Positions 6,857-9,889 of a stretch of DNA of 9,889 nucleotides are shown piece by piece. How positions within the stretch are numbered: the stretch's first letter is position 1; each line of letters begins with the position of its first letter. This DNA comes from Alphaproteobacteria bacterium (lineage in GTDB: Bacteria > Pseudomonadota > Alphaproteobacteria > Rickettsiales > JAFLCR01). Position numbers and translations under genes: made by a program. The DNA is taken from positions 1-9,889 of the forward strand of contig JAFLCR010000072.1 in the NCBI GenBank assembly GCA_017302755.1. The letters are read 5' to 3'. The notes beneath the pieces were generated by a model that saw nothing but the letters and a program-made list of their open reading frames with translations, was not told where the DNA came from and made no database searches.

Positions 6857-9800
6857 TTGAAACGCGCCCTTTCCGCCGTTCTTTTTATTGTGCTGCTCAC
6901 ATATCATCCCGCCATGGCGCGCGATCCCGACGAGGAAACGGCAGGCACCGGAAATGAAGGTGCGCCTGCCTGCAATCCTTATGAAGGGTTTCCTGACTGC
7001 TGCCCCGCTGGGCAAGCTATCGTCGACACGTTTCGCGACTTGATTGTCAAAGGCGATAGAAATTTAATTAATCCCAGCGAACCGCTGGACATTCTCTATC
7101 CCGCAGACAACTACGGCGCCTATCAACCTACTCCGCGTCATTACAATACGACCGGAGGAGGGTCTCTTCAGACTTACGGGTTTGTCACACGCGCATTAGC
7201 CACCGCTCCTGCCGAGGCTCCCTCACCTTTAGCATGCTATGGCGGTGGCGGCACATACAACGAATATATCTGTGGTCGCGCAAATTTGATGACGAATTCC
7301 AAAGCGATCATCGATCCATCGCTTACGGCGACTTGTCCAAGATGGGATGATTTTAATAATTATCCCGACCTTTGTCTGTCACCGGCGGAGCACATAGCCA
7401 ATTACGACAAAATACTGGATAGCATGCGGGCGCTGGATTGCGCTTCAGCGATACATGCAGCGTATCAGCTCTCAGGAATGCTGGGGCCGACTGGCAGAGA
7501 CGCCTCTGTGTTTCTTACCAATAGCGTTTCTAGAATGGTGGCAAAATCCAGTGGGGGACAAACCGTTTACCCGAGCAATGCCGGAGGCACGCCTTTATGT
7601 GATCCGGATAATAATTGGGCGGGATGTCAATGTGGGGACGTAGCGATAGTGGAAGGCGATGGCCATGTGGTGATGTATTCCGGCAGAGGGACTATTCTCC
7701 ATTCTAATTACTCTCGCGTAAATGGAAACGGTCGCCCCGATATAAATGGAAATGCTTGGGATGGCCCGCATGAAGATAAATTGAAATACAAGTATCGCAT
7801 TGTCAGCCGCTTCATTGATTGTTCGCCTGGAGCGTCCAATAACGTTTTGCGCGGATTTGGTTCTTCCTGCTCCACTTATCGCCGAAATGCGGAAGGGCAA
7901 TGCGTGCCCACCCCCTGCGTAGGCAGCATGACCCTTTACAATAATCTCTTAACTTGGCGCAGCTGCTACAACCCCGTTGAAACTCCAAATACGGAATGCC
8001 TCAACGCCGCCCCTCCGCCAGATTCATGGGGAGCTGCGACAGCAGGCCAGTTACAAATGGGCACGATGCCGACGGTGCCGGCCTGTTACGTCAAACCGAA
8101 AACACCGCGCTTTACCACATATCAGATCAGCGCCATTGCCGACTTTTTAAGAAATGCCCGCAGCAGAGGGGGAGCCTTCGGGTTGATCACGGCAATTATT
8201 GAGTTGATTTTCCGCACCGCCACCCCCACCAGCAGCCTCAGCGATAACCAGGCGAATGATAAGCGCATTGGTGCATTTTATGAATTCCAGGCGGGAAGCA
8301 AATCGCAACTCGGCAAAAATGATGCGGATATTTCTGCGTTGCTGCAGCAGGAAAATATACCTCCAAGCTATGGCTGCAAGAACGTTGCCATCAATAAAAG
8401 ACAGCTTTCTGAGCAGGTAGATCGTTTCATATCAAACTGGATGTTCCGGTGCAGTACGAATACAAAAATTCAATTGGCCGGCAAACCTGGCGAATCTGAC
8501 ATCATGGACGGCGAATGCGTACGGCGATATGCCGGAAGCGCTGTTCTGCCCAAAGCACCAATCGGCACAGATGAAAGCATGTGCCAACCCCTCGATATTG
8601 CAGCTCCGACGAAACGCGATACTCCCGTCCCGGCAGTGGAGGCTATTTACGACCCGACCCACCCCTTCGGTTTCCGCAAAACGGGAATTGTTGGTACCTA
8701 TAATAACGATCTGTTCAGTAAAAAATATAACGCCAATATCGTCTGCGACCGAGCCGATCCCGCTAATCCGAATGATGCCGGTTATCCCGTGGACATCCTG
8801 ATGTCACGAAAAAGCGAATGGGATGCGTGCACTAGCTGCCATGCAAATTGCTTCAAGCCCACAGACTATGACCTAAACTCGTCTATACGTCCGCCGCCAC
8901 TGATGCAGCCCCAATGCTCTACCTGCCGCGACGACTGCTGCGACATCATCGAAAAGCCCGTCAACGAAAAAGAGGATAACGTTATCTTAAATGTCCTGAA
9001 GCTGAGGCCCACGCCTTTCGCTTGGGAAAGAGACGTCCGCTGGCCGGATTGGGAGTGGATTTTCTGGCGCAATTTCGGCACCTCCGAAAGTAGGGCCAAA
9101 AAACCTGCCATGACGTGGTGGGATACGAATTATGCATCATGCCGCTACCCTGAAGATACGCTGGTAGGCGTAGGGGTGGAGCATGAGAATTGCGGCTACG
9201 GTGGCTGGGAAGAGCTCAAACTCTACCAAGCCAATTGCATGAAATACTTTAGGCTTGGTTGCATTTGTAAATATGAGCAAACCTTCAAGCAGGGCTCTGC
9301 GGAGGAATATGTCCATCGCCGCGCTGGCGCCGTCTATTGGGACTTCAAGGAAAAATCCAAAAGCGCCACCGTTATCGGTTCGGGAACAAAGCAAGTAACA
9401 TCCTTGGCGCCAGTACAGCAGCAATGGCCTCTCGCTTGGAGGGGCTACGTCAAGCACGGCCATGCCACGCTGAAACAGAAAGAGTATGGCACTGCGGCCC
9501 GAATTGCTATTGTCAGCAAGCGTTTTCCATTTTTGGGCCTGAAGCCAGATCCTAATTTTGCAGATTGCCAAACATCGCCTTTTGACCCTGAAAAATGCCT
9601 TGCGGCAAAAGGAGCGTGGTACGACCCTAATAATACCGCGCTTTCAAGCGAGCAATTCACCAGCGCTACCGATATGCCGGGCCAAGGTGAGGGGCTTTCT
9701 AAAGCCAAGCCTGGAGATATTCTTGTCTGGGACGACGAGGTTATCCGCAAGAACGGTGGCGATCTCTGGGATGAGCCCGATAGCACTTATACGCTTCCCG

Positions 9801-9889
9801 ATATGCTGCCTCATGTGGCTATCGTGCAAACCGTGCATCCAAAATATGTTCTTGTAGAAGAATATAATTACGGAGAATTCCCTGACAGC
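6857..9889 (+). CDS. Large secreted cysteine-rich protein with NlpC/P60-like and CHAP-like regions (3' end outside window)
   Basis: One frame stays open for 1011 codons to the window edge. I do not recognise a named family. From TTG 6857 the protein begins with a clean signal peptide (MKRALS, hydrophobic core, AMA at 19-21). An NlpC/P60-like region follows (about 190-285): LDCASAIHAAYQ gives Cys195, GDVAIVEGDGHVVMYSG gives His270, and ILHS gives His282. The His pair is 12 apart, as in E. coli MepS. A long Cys-rich middle has a hydrophobic amphipathic stretch (439-452), two CX2CX3C motifs (658-665, 687-694) and a Trp cluster (723-737). The visible end is CHAP-like: KPGDILVW (951-958), PHVAIVQ with His986, and VEEYNYG (1000-1006). 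There are 37 Cys, suggesting a disulfide-bonded exported protein. Alternative ATG starts are 6809, 6719, 6698 and 6695; those at 6719 and upstream lie in or next to the divergent promoter. Base composition is lower in GC than in the core genes. Confidence 0.85.
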   Translation, partial: MKRALSAVLFIVLLTYHPAMARDPDEETAGTGNEGAPACNPYEGFPDCCPAGQAIVDTFRDLIVKGDRNLINPSEPLDILYPADNYGAYQPTPRHYNTTGGGSLQTYGFVTRALATAPAEAPSPLACYGGGGTYNEYICGRANLMTNSKAIIDPSLTATCPRWDDFNNYPDLCLSPAEHIANYDKILDSMRALDCASAIHAAYQLSGMLGPTGRDASVFLTNSVSRMVAKSSGGQTVYPSNAGGTPLCDPDNNWAGCQCGDVAIVEGDGHVVMYSGRGTILHSNYSRVNGNGRPDINGNAWDGPHEDKLKYKYRIVSRFIDCSPGASNNVLRGFGSSCSTYRRNAEGQCVPTPCVGSMTLYNNLLTWRSCYNPVETPNTECLNAAPPPDSWGAATAGQLQMGTMPTVPACYVKPKTPRFTTYQISAIADFLRNARSRGGAFGLITAIIELIFRTATPTSSLSDNQANDKRIGAFYEFQAGSKSQLGKNDADISALLQQENIPPSYGCKNVAINKRQLSEQVDRFISNWMFRCSTNTKIQLAGKPGESDIMDGECVRRYAGSAVLPKAPIGTDESMCQPLDIAAPTKRDTPVPAVEAIYDPTHPFGFRKTGIVGTYNNDLFSKKYNANIVCDRADPANPNDAGYPVDILMSRKSEWDACTSCHANCFKPTDYDLNSSIRPPPLMQPQCSTCRDDCCDIIEKPVNEKEDNVILNVLKLRPTPFAWERDVRWPDWEWIFWRNFGTSESRAKKPAMTWWDTNYASCRYPEDTLVGVGVEHENCGYGGWEELKLYQANCMKYFRLGCICKYEQTFKQGSAEEYVHRRAGAVYWDFKEKSKSATVIGSGTKQVTSLAPVQQQWPLAWRGYVKHGHATLKQKEYGTAARIAIVSKRFPFLGLKPDPNFADCQTSPFDPEKCLAAKGAWYDPNNTALSSEQFTSATDMPGQGEGLSKAKPGDILVWDDEVIRKNGGDLWDEPDSTYTLPDMLPHVAIVQTVHPKYVLVEEYNYGEFPDS

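Noticed and set aside
6776..7015. Minus-strand 79-residue frame with an ISGAC string, considered as a missing VirB7 lipoprotein
   Set aside because: The Cys is not after an N-terminal hydrophobic signal, and the frame lies inside the large + strand gene and its leader.
8828..8842. CXXCH (CTSCH) as a cytochrome c heme site
   Set aside because: There is only one such string, in a protein with 37 cysteines and a repeated CX2CX3C pattern; nothing else looks like a cytochrome.

Overview
The window looks like a chromosomal segment of an alphaproteobacterium. It carries a VirB8/VirB9 pair of the kind found in Rickettsiales and related alphaproteobacteria, an OmpA-type surface protein with a beta-barrel, a metabolite:H+ symporter (MHS) family transporter and two queuosine-pathway genes. 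Most core genes are GC-rich. The assignment rests on protein character only and no genus is claimed. There are no tRNA or rRNA genes, insertion sequences or CRISPR arrays that I can see.

Layout. 1-762 (+) is the 3' end of rnr (RNase R). It converges with a 106-residue hypothetical protein (759-1079, -), the two stops sharing TTAA. A 201-base divergent spacer leads to an OmpA-family outer-membrane protein (1281-2303, +), followed by a strong hairpin terminator (2328-2359) and a small palindromic repeat (2408-2425). An MHS-type major facilitator gene (2459-3718, +) converges with queC, again sharing TTAA at its stop.

3715-6644 (-) reads, in transcription order, virB8, virB9, queE, queC. These four genes overlap or are at most 5 bases apart, so they look like one transcript that joins two inner/outer-membrane components of a type IV secretion system (T4SS) to two enzymes making the queuosine precursor preQ0. 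The usual neighbours virB7, virB10, virB11 and virD4 are absent here. A good sigma-70-like promoter (TTGTAT, 17 bases, TATAAT) lies just upstream of virB8.

Divergent from virB8, a very long open frame runs rightward from about 6857 off the window end at 9889, more than 1011 codons. It encodes a secreted, cysteine-rich protein (37 Cys seen) with an NlpC/P60-like Cys-His-His site near the N-terminus and a CHAP-like segment at the visible C-terminal end. This two-hydrolase-module protein, back to back with T4SS genes, is the most interesting item here. I do not recognise it as a named family. The likely theme is cell-wall remodelling near a secretion apparatus, but that link is inference.
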